Positions 7,880 through 17,006 of a DNA stretch of 52,688 nt are shown piece by piece. A program made the position numbers and the translations under genes. Location of the stretch: positions 1-52,688 of the forward strand of contig JBJOIT010000018.1 in NCBI GenBank assembly GCA_046046915.1, in the 5' to 3' direction. Under the pieces are notes generated by a model. That model saw nothing but the letters and a program-made list of their open reading frames with translations. It was not told where the DNA came from and searched no databases. The stretch's first letter is position 1. Each line of letters starts with the position of its first letter. Source of the DNA: JBEEJZ01 sp046046915 (GTDB lineage Bacteria; Pseudomonadota; Gammaproteobacteria; Burkholderiales; Burkholderiaceae_C).

Positions 7880-9053
7880 ATACACCCCAGCCTTGCAAAG
7901 CCGACTGCCCCAGGTCGGCACCACCATCTTTACGGTGATGTCGGCATTGGCCAGTGAGACAGGCGCAGTCAACTTAGGCCAGGGCTTCCCGGACTTTGAC
8001 TGCGACCCCAAGCTCGTTCATGCCGTCTTTGAGGCCATGTCTCAGGGTCTTAATCAGTACCCGCCGATGACGGGTGTCAACGTACTGAGGGAGGCCGTCT
8101 CCGAAAAAATAGAGGCACTCTATGGTCACCGGTATGCCGCTGCGACCGACATCACCATCACCGCAGGGGCCACGCAAGGCATTCTGACAGCCATCCTGGC
8201 CGTTGTTCACCCTGGCGATGATGTGATCGTGCTGGATCCTTGCTACGACAGCTATGTGCCCAACATCCAGCTCGCAGGTGGCGTTGCCGTGCGGGTGCCC
8301 TTGGGCCAAGCCGGGGTGGCCGGTAGTTTTAGGCCCGACATCACCCGCATTGCTGCGGCCCTGACGCCCAAAACGCGGGCGATCATCATCAATTCACCGC
8401 ACAACCCCAGTGGCACTGTGTGGTCGGACGAGGACATGCGCCGCCTGCAAGAGCTGCTGGCGCCAACCGATGTGTTGGTCATCAGCGACGAGGTATATGA
8501 GCACATGGTGTTTGATGGCGCTCGGCACCAAAGCGTGGCGCGTTTTCCTGGTTTGGCGGCGCGGGCCTTTCTGGTGTTTAGCTTCGGCAAGACCTACCAC
8601 GTCACGGGTTGGAAAGTGGGATTTGTCGCGGCACCTCCCAGCTTGAGCGCCGAGTTTCGTAAGGTGCATCAATTCAATGTCTTTACGGTCAACACGCCGG
8701 TGCAATATGGCCTGGCAGCCTACATGGCAGACCCAGCACCCTATCTGGAGCTGAGCAATTTTTACCAGCGCAAGCGCGACCTGTTCAGAGACGGCCTAGC
8801 GCAAACCAGGTTTCGCATGCTGCCTGGCGAGGGGACCTACTTTCAGTGCGTGGACATCAGTGAGCTAGCGGTGCCCGAGCGACATCTGCCCGAGGCCGAA
8901 TTTTGCAAATGGCTCACCACTGAGGTAGGCGTGGCAGCCATCCCCTTATCGGCCTTCTATGGTGATGGCTTTGAGCAGGGCGTGGTGCGCTTCTGCTTCG
9001 CTAAAAAAGATGAAACGCTGCACACGGCCCTGCAACGCCTGGCAAGGCTTTAG
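7869..9053 (+). CDS. PLP-dependent class I/II aminotransferase, methionine aminotransferase type
   Basis: A 394-aa fold-type I aminotransferase. It shows the N-terminal NLGQGFPDFDCD, GATQGI in the cofactor-binding region, NSPHNPSG, and the Schiff-base lysine in SFGKTYHVTGWK (about residue 240). This pattern matches the YbdL/methionine aminotransferase and kynurenine aminotransferase-like group, which transaminates methionine and aromatic residues and acts in methionine salvage. The start overlaps the CysB-like gene, suggesting joint expression and a sulfur amino acid role. The 3' end overlaps the convergent hrpA by 4 nt. The exact substrate is not proven. Confidence 0.88.
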   Translation: MSSEYTPALQSRLPQVGTTIFTVMSALASETGAVNLGQGFPDFDCDPKLVHAVFEAMSQGLNQYPPMTGVNVLREAVSEKIEALYGHRYAAATDITITAGATQGILTAILAVVHPGDDVIVLDPCYDSYVPNIQLAGGVAVRVPLGQAGVAGSFRPDITRIAAALTPKTRAIIINSPHNPSGTVWSDEDMRRLQELLAPTDVLVISDEVYEHMVFDGARHQSVARFPGLAARAFLVFSFGKTYHVTGWKVGFVAAPPSLSAEFRKVHQFNVFTVNTPVQYGLAAYMADPAPYLELSNFYQRKRDLFRDGLAQTRFRMLPGEGTYFQCVDISELAVPERHLPEAEFCKWLTTEVGVAAIPLSAFYGDGFEQGVVRFCFAKKDETLHTALQRLARL

Positions 9054-12000
9054 CTGTTCACCTGCGCCCACAGCTTGTCCAGCCGCTTCACACTGACTGG
9101 CTGCGGCGTGCGCAACTCCTGGGCAAAAAAGCTCACGCGCAGCTCTTCCAGCAGCCATCGGAACTCCTGCATGCGCTCATCCACGACGCCCTTGCGCTCG
9201 GCCACCATGCGCCAGTAGCGCTGCTCTTGGGGACGTAGTTCGGCCAGACGAGCCGCATCGCGTGCCGGGTCTGCACGGTATTTTTCCAGTCGAGCGGTGA
9301 TGGCCTTGAGGTAACGCGCAAAGTAAGGCAACTGGCCCCAGGGAGACTGTGTCAAAAAGGCTTTGGGCATCAAGCGTTGCAGCTGCTGGCTGCAGTCCTG
9401 GGTCGCATCGGATGCATTTTTGGTGTCCTTGATCTTGCGTGCCGCCACAGCGTACTCGGTCAAAATCGTCTGAGCCAAACGTGCCACCTCGTTGGCAATC
9501 AGGGTCAGCCGCCCTCGCCCTTCGTCCAGACGACGTTTGAAATCTGCGTCGTTGGTGGGCAAAGGTTCGAGCAAGAAAGCCCGGTCCAGTGCGACGGCCA
9601 GGATCTGATCGCGCAGCTCCTCGACCGTGCCGCCACCCGCGTTGTCCGCAGACCGGCCGACCAGCATGTAGGACACCGCCATTTTTTGCAGATCCGGAAT
9701 ATTTTTTTCCAGATACTTGAGTGCGTCACGAATCTGGAGCCCAAACAGTCTCCGTAAGCCTGCCCGATGCTTGGCCGCCGCCACTTGCGGCTCGTCGAAC
9801 ACCTCGATGCTGACCCCACCTTCCGGGCCGGCTCCGTGGTCGATCAGGGCCGGAAAACCAATCAATGTTTGGCCACCCTTTTGAATTTCCATCAACTCGG
9901 GAAGCTCACCAAAGGTCCAGGAGGTGTAGCGTTGCCCCGCCAGTTGGGGCGAGGCTGGTTTCGACTGCGTCTTCGATGCAGTGCTGGAGGCCTGATGAGC
10001 CGGCGCACGCTGAACGGCACCGGTCGAGGCGCTCACCTTGCCTGCACCACCGCCCGCCACACCTTGCAATGCTGCGAGCGCCTGAAAGGCCCCCCTGGCC
10101 TTGCCGCCCCATTCGGCTTTCAGGGCGCCCAGATTACGGCCACTGCCCAGTTGTCGACCGTGCTCATCCACCACCCGGAAATTCATGAAGAAATGCGGAC
10201 TGAGCATGTCCAGCTTGAGGTCAGCACGCACGATGTCCAGCGAGGTCTCCGCGCGCACCAACTTCAACACCGCATCTGTCAGAGAGCCCATGCCAAAGCG
10301 CTCTGCCTGGTTCAGGGTTTCGGCCATGCGTGTGGCGGTGTCTGGCAAAGGCACCAGGCGAGACCGTGGTCGCTGATGCAAAGTTTTCAGCAGCGCCTGG
10401 ACCTTGTCTTTGAGCATGCCGGGCACCAGCCATTCGCATCGCTCGTCGTTCACCTGGTTGAGAACGAACAGCGGCACGGTCACGGTCAAGCCGTCACGGG
10501 CATCGCCGGGCTCATGCAAATAGCTGGCTGCACAGTCCACACCGCCTAGTCGCACGGTACGTGGGAAAGACTGTTTGGTGATGCCCGCCGCCTCATGGCG
10601 CATCAACTCCTCACGGGTCAGCAGCAGCAAGGGCGTCGCCTTGGCCGCTGTGCTTGCGCCGGTCTCCCCGGAGCGCCGGCGCGCCTCATCGCGGTACCAG
10701 CGCTCAAACGTCGCGCCACTGCAGACGTCAGCAGGTAACTGCTGGTCGTAAAAAGCGTAGATCAGCTCGTCGTCGACCAGTACATCCTGTCGGCGCGCCT
10801 TATGCTCCAGCTCCTGCACCTGGCGGATGAGCTTGTGATTGGCGGCCAAAAAAGGCAGCTGGGTCTCCCACTCGCCCCCGACCAATGCTTCACGGATGAA
10901 TATCTCACGGGCACCGGCAACGTCCACCAGGCCATAGTTTTTACGACGGCCGTTGTAAATGACGATGCCGTACAGGGTGGCACGCTCCAGGGCCACCACC
11001 TCGGCGGCTTTCTTTTCCCAGTGAGGGTCGAGCAGCTGCTTTTTCAGAAGGTGCCCCCCCACCTGCTCCAACCACTGGGGCTCAATAGCGGCCATGCCCC
11101 GACCAAACAGGCGTGTGGTTTCAACCAACTCCGAAGCCACTACCCAACGACCAGGCTTCTTGCTCAAATGCGCACCGGGATGCCGATAAAACTTGATGCC
11201 CCGTGCACCCAGGTACACATCTTCCTCATCAAGCTTGCAACCAATGTTACCCAGCAAGCCGGACAACATGGACAGGTGCAGCTGTTCGTAGCTGGCCGGT
11301 GTGGTGTTGATGCGCCACTTGTGTTCGGCCACCACCGTATGCAGCTGACTATGTATGTCGCGCCACTCGCGTACCCGTCGGATGTTGACGAAGTTCTGCC
11401 GCAACAACTGCTCGTATTGACGGTTGCTCAGCTTGTGATGGGCAGCAGGGGCAGATTCAAGGGGCTTAGGACCACGAGCTAGGGCTGGACCAGGAAGCGG
11501 CCCACCCCGGGCGTCGTGCAACCATTTCCATAGCTTCAAGTACCCCGTGAACTCACTTTTTTCATCGTCAAATTTGGCGTGCTGCTGGTCGGCCTGGGTT
11601 TGCAGGTCCATGGGCCGATCGCGCACGTCCTGCACGCTCAGGGCAGACGCAATGACCAGCACCTCGTCCAGAGCGCCTCGCTCGCGAGCTTCCAGAATCA
11701 TGCGCCCGACCCGGGGGTCCAGTGGCAGCTTGGCAAGCTCATGCCCCACAGGGGTCAGCTCATTGGCATCGTCCACCGCACCCAGCTCAGCCAGCAGCTG
11801 GTAACCATCGGCAATGGCACGGCCAGAGGGGCGCTCGATGAACGGGAAGTCCTCCACCATGCCCAGATGCAGAGACTTCATCCGCAAAATGACACCGGCC
11901 AAAGAACTTCGCAAAATTTCCGGGTCAGTGAAGCGCGCGCGCCCATCGAAGTCGCTTTGCTCGTAGAGCCGTATACAAATGCCGTTGGCCACACGACCAC

Positions 12001-13051
12001 ATCGGCCAGCGCGCTGGTTGGCAGCAGCCTGACTGATAGGCTCTACCAGCAACTGCTCAACCTTGCTCCTGAAGCTGTAGCGTTTCATGCGTGCAGTGCC
12101 AGCGTCAATCACAAAGCGTATGCCTGGCACCGTCAGCGAGGTTTCGGCCACATTGGTCGCCAGCACAATGCGCCGCCCACGGTGGGAGTCAAATATCTTG
12201 TCTTGCTCGGCCTGACTGAGGCGGGCAAACAAAGGCAGCACCTCGGCATCCCGAAAAACAGGCTGGTGGCTCAGGTGTTTGCGCAGATGATCGGCAGCCT
12301 CGCGAATTTCCCGCTCCCCGGGCAAGAACACCAGGATGTCACCCGCGTTGTGCACATCGCGCCAGAGTTCATCGACTGCATCCGCAATTGCGGTATTAAG
12401 GTCATTCTCACGCGACTCCTCAAACGGTCTGTAGCGCTGCTCGACCGGAAACATGCGTCCGGAGACCATGATCACCGGCGCTGGCCCTGACTTCGACGCA
12501 AAGTGATCGGCAAAGCGCTGAGCATCAATCGTGGCAGAGGTCACCACGATCTTCAGATCAGGACGCCGTGGCAAGATCTGGCGCAGGTAGCCCAGCAAAA
12601 AGTCGATGTTCAGGCTGCGCTCGTGCGCCTCGTCGATGATGATGGTGTCGTAGGCCTGCAGCAGCGGGTCAGTCTGAGTCTCTGCCAGCAAAATGCCGTC
12701 GGTCATCAGTTTGACGGAGGCATCCCTGCTGAGGCGGTCCTGAAAACGAACCTTGTAGCCCACCACCTCACCCAGTGGCGTTTTCAGCTCTTCGGCAATA
12801 CGTTTGGCTACGCTGGACGCCGCAATTCTCCGGGGCTGGGTGTGCCCGATCAGACGGGGTCGAGTACCAGCTGGGGCATTGCATTTGCCTCGACCCAACG
12901 CCAGGGCAATCTTGGGCAGCTGGGTGGTTTTGCCGGATCCGGTCTCGCCGCACACAATGATGACCTGGTGCGCCTGCATGGCGGCCATGATCTCCTCGCG
13001 TCGGGCCGACACAGGCAGGGCTTCGGGAAATTCAATATGCAAAGTAGACAC
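9050..13051 (-). CDS. hrpA: ATP-dependent RNA helicase HrpA (DEAH box)
   Basis: A large (1333 aa) DEAH-box RNA helicase. Walker A GETGSGKT is at 35-42, the DEAH box about 138-143 (DEAHERS), motif III SAT near 170, and helicase motif VI QRAGRCGR in the second RecA domain. Helicase-associated, OB-fold and the long C-terminal HrpA-specific regions follow. In E. coli HrpA acts in mRNA processing and rescue of stalled ribosomes. The start is GTG, the only usual start codon left before the conserved ALPVSARREEI segment because a stop lies upstream in frame. I see no purine-rich ribosome site; instead the leader has a C-rich run (see findings). Confidence 0.96.
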   Translation of the reverse strand: MSTLHIEFPEALPVSARREEIMAAMQAHQVIIVCGETGSGKTTQLPKIALALGRGKCNAPAGTRPRLIGHTQPRRIAASSVAKRIAEELKTPLGEVVGYKVRFQDRLSRDASVKLMTDGILLAETQTDPLLQAYDTIIIDEAHERSLNIDFLLGYLRQILPRRPDLKIVVTSATIDAQRFADHFASKSGPAPVIMVSGRMFPVEQRYRPFEESRENDLNTAIADAVDELWRDVHNAGDILVFLPGEREIREAADHLRKHLSHQPVFRDAEVLPLFARLSQAEQDKIFDSHRGRRIVLATNVAETSLTVPGIRFVIDAGTARMKRYSFRSKVEQLLVEPISQAAANQRAGRCGRVANGICIRLYEQSDFDGRARFTDPEILRSSLAGVILRMKSLHLGMVEDFPFIERPSGRAIADGYQLLAELGAVDDANELTPVGHELAKLPLDPRVGRMILEARERGALDEVLVIASALSVQDVRDRPMDLQTQADQQHAKFDDEKSEFTGYLKLWKWLHDARGGPLPGPALARGPKPLESAPAAHHKLSNRQYEQLLRQNFVNIRRVREWRDIHSQLHTVVAEHKWRINTTPASYEQLHLSMLSGLLGNIGCKLDEEDVYLGARGIKFYRHPGAHLSKKPGRWVVASELVETTRLFGRGMAAIEPQWLEQVGGHLLKKQLLDPHWEKKAAEVVALERATLYGIVIYNGRRKNYGLVDVAGAREIFIREALVGGEWETQLPFLAANHKLIRQVQELEHKARRQDVLVDDELIYAFYDQQLPADVCSGATFERWYRDEARRRSGETGASTAAKATPLLLLTREELMRHEAAGITKQSFPRTVRLGGVDCAASYLHEPGDARDGLTVTVPLFVLNQVNDERCEWLVPGMLKDKVQALLKTLHQRPRSRLVPLPDTATRMAETLNQAERFGMGSLTDAVLKLVRAETSLDIVRADLKLDMLSPHFFMNFRVVDEHGRQLGSGRNLGALKAEWGGKARGAFQALAALQGVAGGGAGKVSASTGAVQRAPAHQASSTASKTQSKPASPQLAGQRYTSWTFGELPELMEIQKGGQTLIGFPALIDHGAGPEGGVSIEVFDEPQVAAAKHRAGLRRLFGLQIRDALKYLEKNIPDLQKMAVSYMLVGRSADNAGGGTVEELRDQILAVALDRAFLLEPLPTNDADFKRRLDEGRGRLTLIANEVARLAQTILTEYAVAARKIKDTKNASDATQDCSQQLQRLMPKAFLTQSPWGQLPYFARYLKAITARLEKYRADPARDAARLAELRPQEQRYWRMVAERKGVVDERMQEFRWLLEELRVSFFAQELRTPQPVSVKRLDKLWAQVNS

Positions 13052-13134
13052 GGAGGGGGCAAGGGCGGGCCTTGCGACTTCATGGACAATCGCGAATTAT
13101 CCCTGCCCCTACCCCGCCACGCTGACTGACCCGC

Positions 13135-14484
13135 ATGTCCTCCGTCTTCAACTTCACCTTCGTCCCATGGTTCCGGTCGGTGGCACCCTATATCCACAAA
13201 TTTCGGCATCAGACCTTTGTGGTGGGTATCTGCGGTGAAGCCATCGCAGCGGGAAAATTGCCGCACCTGGCCCAAGACTTGGCCATGATCCAGAGCATGG
13301 GGGTCAAAGTAGTTCTGGTGCACGGCTTTCGACCGCAGGTCAACGAGCAACTGCGCGCCAAGGGGCATCAGGCCAAATATTCCCATGGCATGCGCATCAC
13401 CGACGAGGTGGCCTTGGACTGCGCGCAAGAGGCAGCAGGCCAACTGCGCTACGAAATTGAGGCGGCCTTCAGTCAAGGTTTGCCCAATACACCCATGGCG
13501 GGCTCCACCGTGCGAGTGATCTCAGGTAACTTCATCACGGCAAGGCCGGTGGGCATCATGGATGGGGTGGACTTCCAGCATTCGGGCTTGGTGCGCAAGG
13601 TCGACGTTGCAGGCATCACCCGCACATTGGACATGGGTGCGATGGTGCTCCTGTCACCGTTTGGCTTCTCTCCTACAGGAGAAGCCTTCAACCTCACCAT
13701 GGAAGAGGTCGCAACCAGCGTGGCGACCGCACTGCAGGCCGACAAACTGATCTTCGTGACCGAAATTCCCGGAATCCGTATCAGGCCGGACGAGCCCGAA
13801 TCCGAGGACAACCCGATCGATACCGAGCTGCCCTTGGCAGCGGCCCAGCAGCTGCTGGCGCAAGTACCCTCCGGCCAGCGCCCCACAGATACCGCTTTTT
13901 ATCTGCAGCATTGTGTGAAAGCCTGCATGGCCGGCGTAGAGCGCAGCCACATCATTCCGTTTGCGATTGACGGTGCCCTGTTGCTGGAAATTTACGTGCA
14001 CGACGGCATCGGCACCATGGTGGTGGACGAAAAGCTCGAAAGTCTGCGCGAGGCATCTGTCGACGACGTGGGCGGCATCCTGCAACTGATCGAGCCCTTC
14101 GAGAAGGATGGGACCCTGGTCAAACGCGACAGAACCGAGATTGAACGGGATGCCGACCACTACACCGTGATCGAACATGACGGTGTCATTTTTGCCTGTG
14201 CTGCGCTTTACCCTTATCCGGAGGCCAGAACTGCAGAGATGGCGGCGCTCACCGTCTCACCTCAAGTTCAAGGTCAAGGCGACGGAGAACGTGTCCTCAA
14301 GCGCATTGAACATCGTGCCAGGGCGGCAGGCTTTGACAGTATTTTTGTGCTGACCACCCGCACCAAGCATTGGTTCTTGAAGCGGGGATTTGTGCTGGTT
14401 GATCCCGAATGGTTGCCCGAAGCACGCAAGCGCAAGTACAACTGGGACCGGAAAAGTCAGGTTTTGGTGAAGAAACTCGCCTGA
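13135..14484 (+). CDS. argA: N-acetylglutamate synthase (amino-acid N-acetyltransferase)
   Basis: Catalyses the first step of arginine biosynthesis, acetyl-CoA plus glutamate to N-acetylglutamate. It has the classical two-domain form (449 aa): an amino acid kinase-like domain at about 25-285 (VHGFRPQVNEQL, GMRITDE, and an arginine-feedback region) and a GNAT acetyltransferase domain at about 300-445 (ALTVSPQVQGQGDGERVL is the acetyl-CoA pyrophosphate loop). It is divergent from hrpA with an 83-bp gap. No other arg genes lie nearby. Confidence 0.95.
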   Translation: MSSVFNFTFVPWFRSVAPYIHKFRHQTFVVGICGEAIAAGKLPHLAQDLAMIQSMGVKVVLVHGFRPQVNEQLRAKGHQAKYSHGMRITDEVALDCAQEAAGQLRYEIEAAFSQGLPNTPMAGSTVRVISGNFITARPVGIMDGVDFQHSGLVRKVDVAGITRTLDMGAMVLLSPFGFSPTGEAFNLTMEEVATSVATALQADKLIFVTEIPGIRIRPDEPESEDNPIDTELPLAAAQQLLAQVPSGQRPTDTAFYLQHCVKACMAGVERSHIIPFAIDGALLLEIYVHDGIGTMVVDEKLESLREASVDDVGGILQLIEPFEKDGTLVKRDRTEIERDADHYTVIEHDGVIFACAALYPYPEARTAEMAALTVSPQVQGQGDGERVLKRIEHRARAAGFDSIFVLTTRTKHWFLKRGFVLVDPEWLPEARKRKYNWDRKSQVLVKKLA

Positions 14485-14504
14485 AAGAAGCCCGCCAAGT
14501 GCGA

Positions 14505-15017
14505 TCAGTCTCGGCGGGACTGGCGTGCAAGCACCGCAAGCATCACCAAGGCAATCACGGTGAAATTGACAAATGACCAGTTGGCGATCGAGCCCCCAAG
14601 AAAGGTCCAGTCAATCTTCGTGCAGTCGCCACTGCCTTTAAAGATAAGAGGAATGGCGCGCTGCAGGGGAAAAGTCTCGATCATCCCGTAAAAGTCGCGA
14701 CCGCAAGACACCACCTCGGGTGGGTACCACTGCAACCAGCTTTGGCGTGCCGCAACGAAAGCCCCGCCCAGAGCCGTTACCAAGACCAGCAGAGTGGTGG
14801 TGAGGTGCGCGACTCGACCGTGTAGCGCACTGCCAAGTCCCGATAACAACGCGACCAAAACCAAAGCGTAGCGCTGCACGATACACATGGGGCACGGTTC
14901 CAGGCCCACCACATGCTGCAAGTACAGACCAAAAACCAGCATCAACACGCTGGCCAAGCAAATCAGACCCAGCACGCGGCGTGGAACAAGAAATACGGTG
15001 GCAAGGGTGTTAGGCAT
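14505..15017 (-). CDS. dsbB: Disulfide bond formation protein B
   Basis: An inner-membrane quinone-linked oxidase that reoxidises DsbA. The 170-aa protein has four membrane segments and both cysteine pairs: CPMC at 42-45 in the first periplasmic loop, and Cys105 and Cys132 in the second. I chose ATG 15017 (MPNTLATVFLVPRR), which follows the fpr stop by 10 nt; the frame is open further upstream but only inside fpr. Probably cotranscribed with fpr. It is convergent with argA. dsbA is not in the window. Confidence 0.94.
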   Translation of the reverse strand: MPNTLATVFLVPRRVLGLICLASVLMLVFGLYLQHVVGLEPCPMCIVQRYALVLVALLSGLGSALHGRVAHLTTTLLVLVTALGGAFVAARQSWLQWYPPEVVSCGRDFYGMIETFPLQRAIPLIFKGSGDCTKIDWTFLGGSIANWSFVNFTVIALVMLAVLARQSRRD

Positions 15018-15027
15018 GGTTATGGGT

Positions 15028-15801
15028 TTATTGCTCGGCAAATGCGCGCTCAATGACGAAATCACCCGGCGTGGTGGTATTGCCTTCCTTGAAACCGCGC
15101 GTTTCCATCATGTGCTTAAGGTCGCGCAACATCTCAGGACTGCCACAGATCATCACACGGTCTTGCACAGGATCAAGGGGAGGCAAGCCGAGGTCTTGCT
15201 GAATCTTGCCGTTCTCAAGCAAAGTGGTCACGCGCCCCTGGTTCACAAAGGCTTCACGCGTGACCGTCGGGTAATACGACAACTGCTGGGTGACCATTTC
15301 CCCCAGAAACTCGTGCGCAGGAAGTTCTTGGGTCAGGTAATCGCGATAGGCCAGCTCATGGACTTCACGTACTCCGTGCACCAACACCACGCGCTCAAAC
15401 TTCTCATAAGTGGCAGGATCACGCACGATGCTCATGAAAGGCGCCAAACCGGTACCTGTGGACAGCAAATACAAATTCTTGCCGGGCAACAGGTAGTCGA
15501 TCAGCAAGGTGCCCGTGGGTTTTTTCCCAACAATGATGCTGTCGCCCACCTTCAAATGCTGCAGACGTGAGGTCAAGGGACCATCAGGCACCTTGATACT
15601 CAAAAACTCCATGTGCTCTTCGTAGTTGGCGCTGGCGATGCTGTAGGCACGCAAGATGGGCTTACCCTCGGTTCGCAGACCGATCATGGTGAAGTGCCCG
15701 TTACTGAAACGCAAGGCGGGGTCGCGGGTGGTGGTGAAACTGAACAGCTTGTCGGTCCAGTGATGCACGCTCAGCACGCGCGCTTCAAGAAATGCACTCA
15801 T
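15028..15801 (-). CDS. fpr: Ferredoxin--NADP+ reductase (Fpr type)
   Basis: An FAD enzyme moving electrons between NADPH and ferredoxin or flavodoxin, 257 aa. The N-terminal FAD-binding beta-barrel has RAYSIASANYEE (about 50-62). The NADP domain has STGTGLAPFMSIV (about 113-125) and the C-terminal CGSPEML and VIERAF segments of subclass I bacterial Fpr. In related bacteria Fpr supports oxidative-stress defence and Fe-S assembly. A second, unrelated reductase type lies at 27379-28407. It heads a likely operon with dsbB. Confidence 0.95.
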   Translation of the reverse strand: MSAFLEARVLSVHHWTDKLFSFTTTRDPALRFSNGHFTMIGLRTEGKPILRAYSIASANYEEHMEFLSIKVPDGPLTSRLQHLKVGDSIIVGKKPTGTLLIDYLLPGKNLYLLSTGTGLAPFMSIVRDPATYEKFERVVLVHGVREVHELAYRDYLTQELPAHEFLGEMVTQQLSYYPTVTREAFVNQGRVTTLLENGKIQQDLGLPPLDPVQDRVMICGSPEMLRDLKHMMETRGFKEGNTTTPGDFVIERAFAEQ

Positions 15802-15906
15802 AGTCTCGAATCAAATATCGAATAAAAAACGACTCATCACGTGGAGCGGACTCCACGATCCTGGTAACGCTCAAGAGCTTGTCGTGCAAGCCCTCATAAA
15901 AGCACT

Positions 15907-16149
15907 TCAGGGGGAACGATGCAGACGGGGATGTGACAGCTCTTGCAATTGGTCTGCAACGGCCTGCTGGACTGCGCCAACGCCCGGCTGTGCTTGCAGC
16001 AAACGATCGAGCTGATTGACATCAGACAATTCGGCACAGGCCCTGATCTGACTGATGGCAGCCGTCTGGTTGCCACTTTTGAGAAGCCCATGAACCCGCT
16101 GTGCCCACGATGTAGAGCGAACCGCGGAACTCTTCACGCGAGCCGTCAC
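15907..16149 (-). CDS. Hypothetical 80-aa protein, GTG start
   Basis: A possible small gene directly downstream of the Cys4 protein gene (3 nt gap), read from GTG. The protein is hydrophilic, rich in Gln, Ala and Leu (QLDRLLQAQPG, VQQAVADQLQEL), and looks mostly helical. There is no signal peptide, membrane segment or known motif. The tight spacing suggests translational coupling and a shared transcript. It could equally be a non-coding tail of that transcript; I am unsure. Confidence 0.45.
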   Translation of the reverse strand: MTARVKSSAVRSTSWAQRVHGLLKSGNQTAAISQIRACAELSDVNQLDRLLQAQPGVGAVQQAVADQLQELSHPRLHRSP

Positions 16150-16152
16150 GGT

Positions 16153-16386
16153 TTACTTTGCAATCGCCTCGTCAAGCTCCTTGCACGAGGGGGAGCAGAC
16201 TGCCTGCGACTTGCCCAGAACCTTGCGAGTTCCCATCATCGAGCGAGCGCGATGCTTGCCACACAGGAAGCAAGACATGGTGGCGCCACCAAAGGATGCT
16301 GCAGCCATAAAGGGAGAGCCCGAAACCTTGGACTTGTAACGTAAACCGTCTGGCAATACGGTCGTTTTTGCCTCTGTTTTAGCCAT
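16153..16386 (-). CDS. Small Cys4 (putative zinc-ribbon) protein
   Basis: A 77-aa protein that I do not recognise by name. Its C-terminal half has two cysteine pairs, C39-x2-C42 (SCFLCGKHR) and C64-x3-C68 (VCSPSCKE), a layout typical of a structural zinc site. The N-terminal half is basic (KTEAKTTV, LRYKSKVSG). The start is ATG 16386 with AAGG about 10 nt upstream; the frame is open further upstream but without a good site. It could bind nucleic acid or a protein partner, but only the metal-site inference is supported by the sequence. Confidence 0.8.
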   Translation of the reverse strand: MAKTEAKTTVLPDGLRYKSKVSGSPFMAAASFGGATMSCFLCGKHRARSMMGTRKVLGKSQAVCSPSCKELDEAIAK

Positions 16387-16730
16387 GATTGATACCTTCC
16401 TTAAACTGAAACATGTCTCGAGGCTGAAACTCGCAAAGGAGCACAAATAAATTCAATCGCGCAAGTTCGCAGGTTTTCATAGCTGATGTTGTGTAGCATG
16501 AGGGGTTGAAACCAGCCGCCACCGCACTGCTACACAAGCCTCTGACTAACCCGCAATTGTCGCACAGGCCTCCACTTGCATGTGTGCCCCAACTGCAATC
16601 CCCTGGCCAGCTGATTGCGAAACAAGATTCAGCACCCCATAGCAGCCAGGGTTTGTCGCAGGCTCAACACCCTCAAGCGTCAACACCAGGTCAAACATTG
16701 CTAAAGTCGCACTTTTAGACAAGGCACTTC
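16387..16730. other. Intergenic region between the Cys4 gene and yggX
   Basis: About 340 bp holding the divergent promoters of the Cys4 gene (leftward) and yggX (rightward). The only clear structure is an 8-bp perfect inverted repeat, GTGTAGCA (16491-16498) and TGCTACAC (16528-16535), separated by 29 nt. An open frame at 16506-16718 begins with TTG, is Pro/Gln-rich and has no ribosome site, so I do not call it. Confidence 0.5.
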
Positions 16731-17003
16731 ATGGCACGAACCGTTAACTGCATCAAACTCGGAAAAGAGTCTGAGGGACTCGACTTCGCCCCCTATCCTG
16801 GCGAGCTCGGCAAGCGCATTTGGGAAAACGTCAGTAAAGAAGCGTGGGCTGCATGGCTCAAGCATCAGACCATGTTGGTCAATGAAAACCGGCTCAACCT
16901 GGCGGACGCCCGCGCTCGCCAGTACTTGGCGCGACAGATGGAAAACCACTTTTTCGGTGGAGGCGCCGACGCTGCCCAGGGCTACGTTCCGCCCAGTGCC
17001 TGA
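16731..17003 (+). CDS. yggX: Fe(2+)-trafficking / oxidative protection protein YggX
   Basis: A cytosolic 90-aa protein of the YggX family, which protects Fe-S clusters from oxidants and is thought to move or hold ferrous iron. Family features are all present: the N-terminal VNCIKLGKESEGLDFAPYPG with Cys7, then GKRIWENVSKEAW, and the helical LVNENRLNLADARARQYL. Length is normal. Its stop codon lies in the reading frame of the following mnmC-like gene, 3 nt before that gene's first possible start. Confidence 0.95.
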   Translation: MARTVNCIKLGKESEGLDFAPYPGELGKRIWENVSKEAWAAWLKHQTMLVNENRLNLADARARQYLARQMENHFFGGGADAAQGYVPPSA

Positions 17004-17006
17004 GTT

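Noticed and set aside
9767..12490. Long open frames antisense to hrpA (for example 9767-10549 and 11579-12490)
   Set aside because: They are explained by high G+C codon bias of hrpA on the other strand and show no domain.
16506..16718. Plus-strand 70-aa frame between the Cys4 gene and yggX
   Set aside because: TTG start without a ribosome site, low-complexity Pro/Gln-rich product, no domain.
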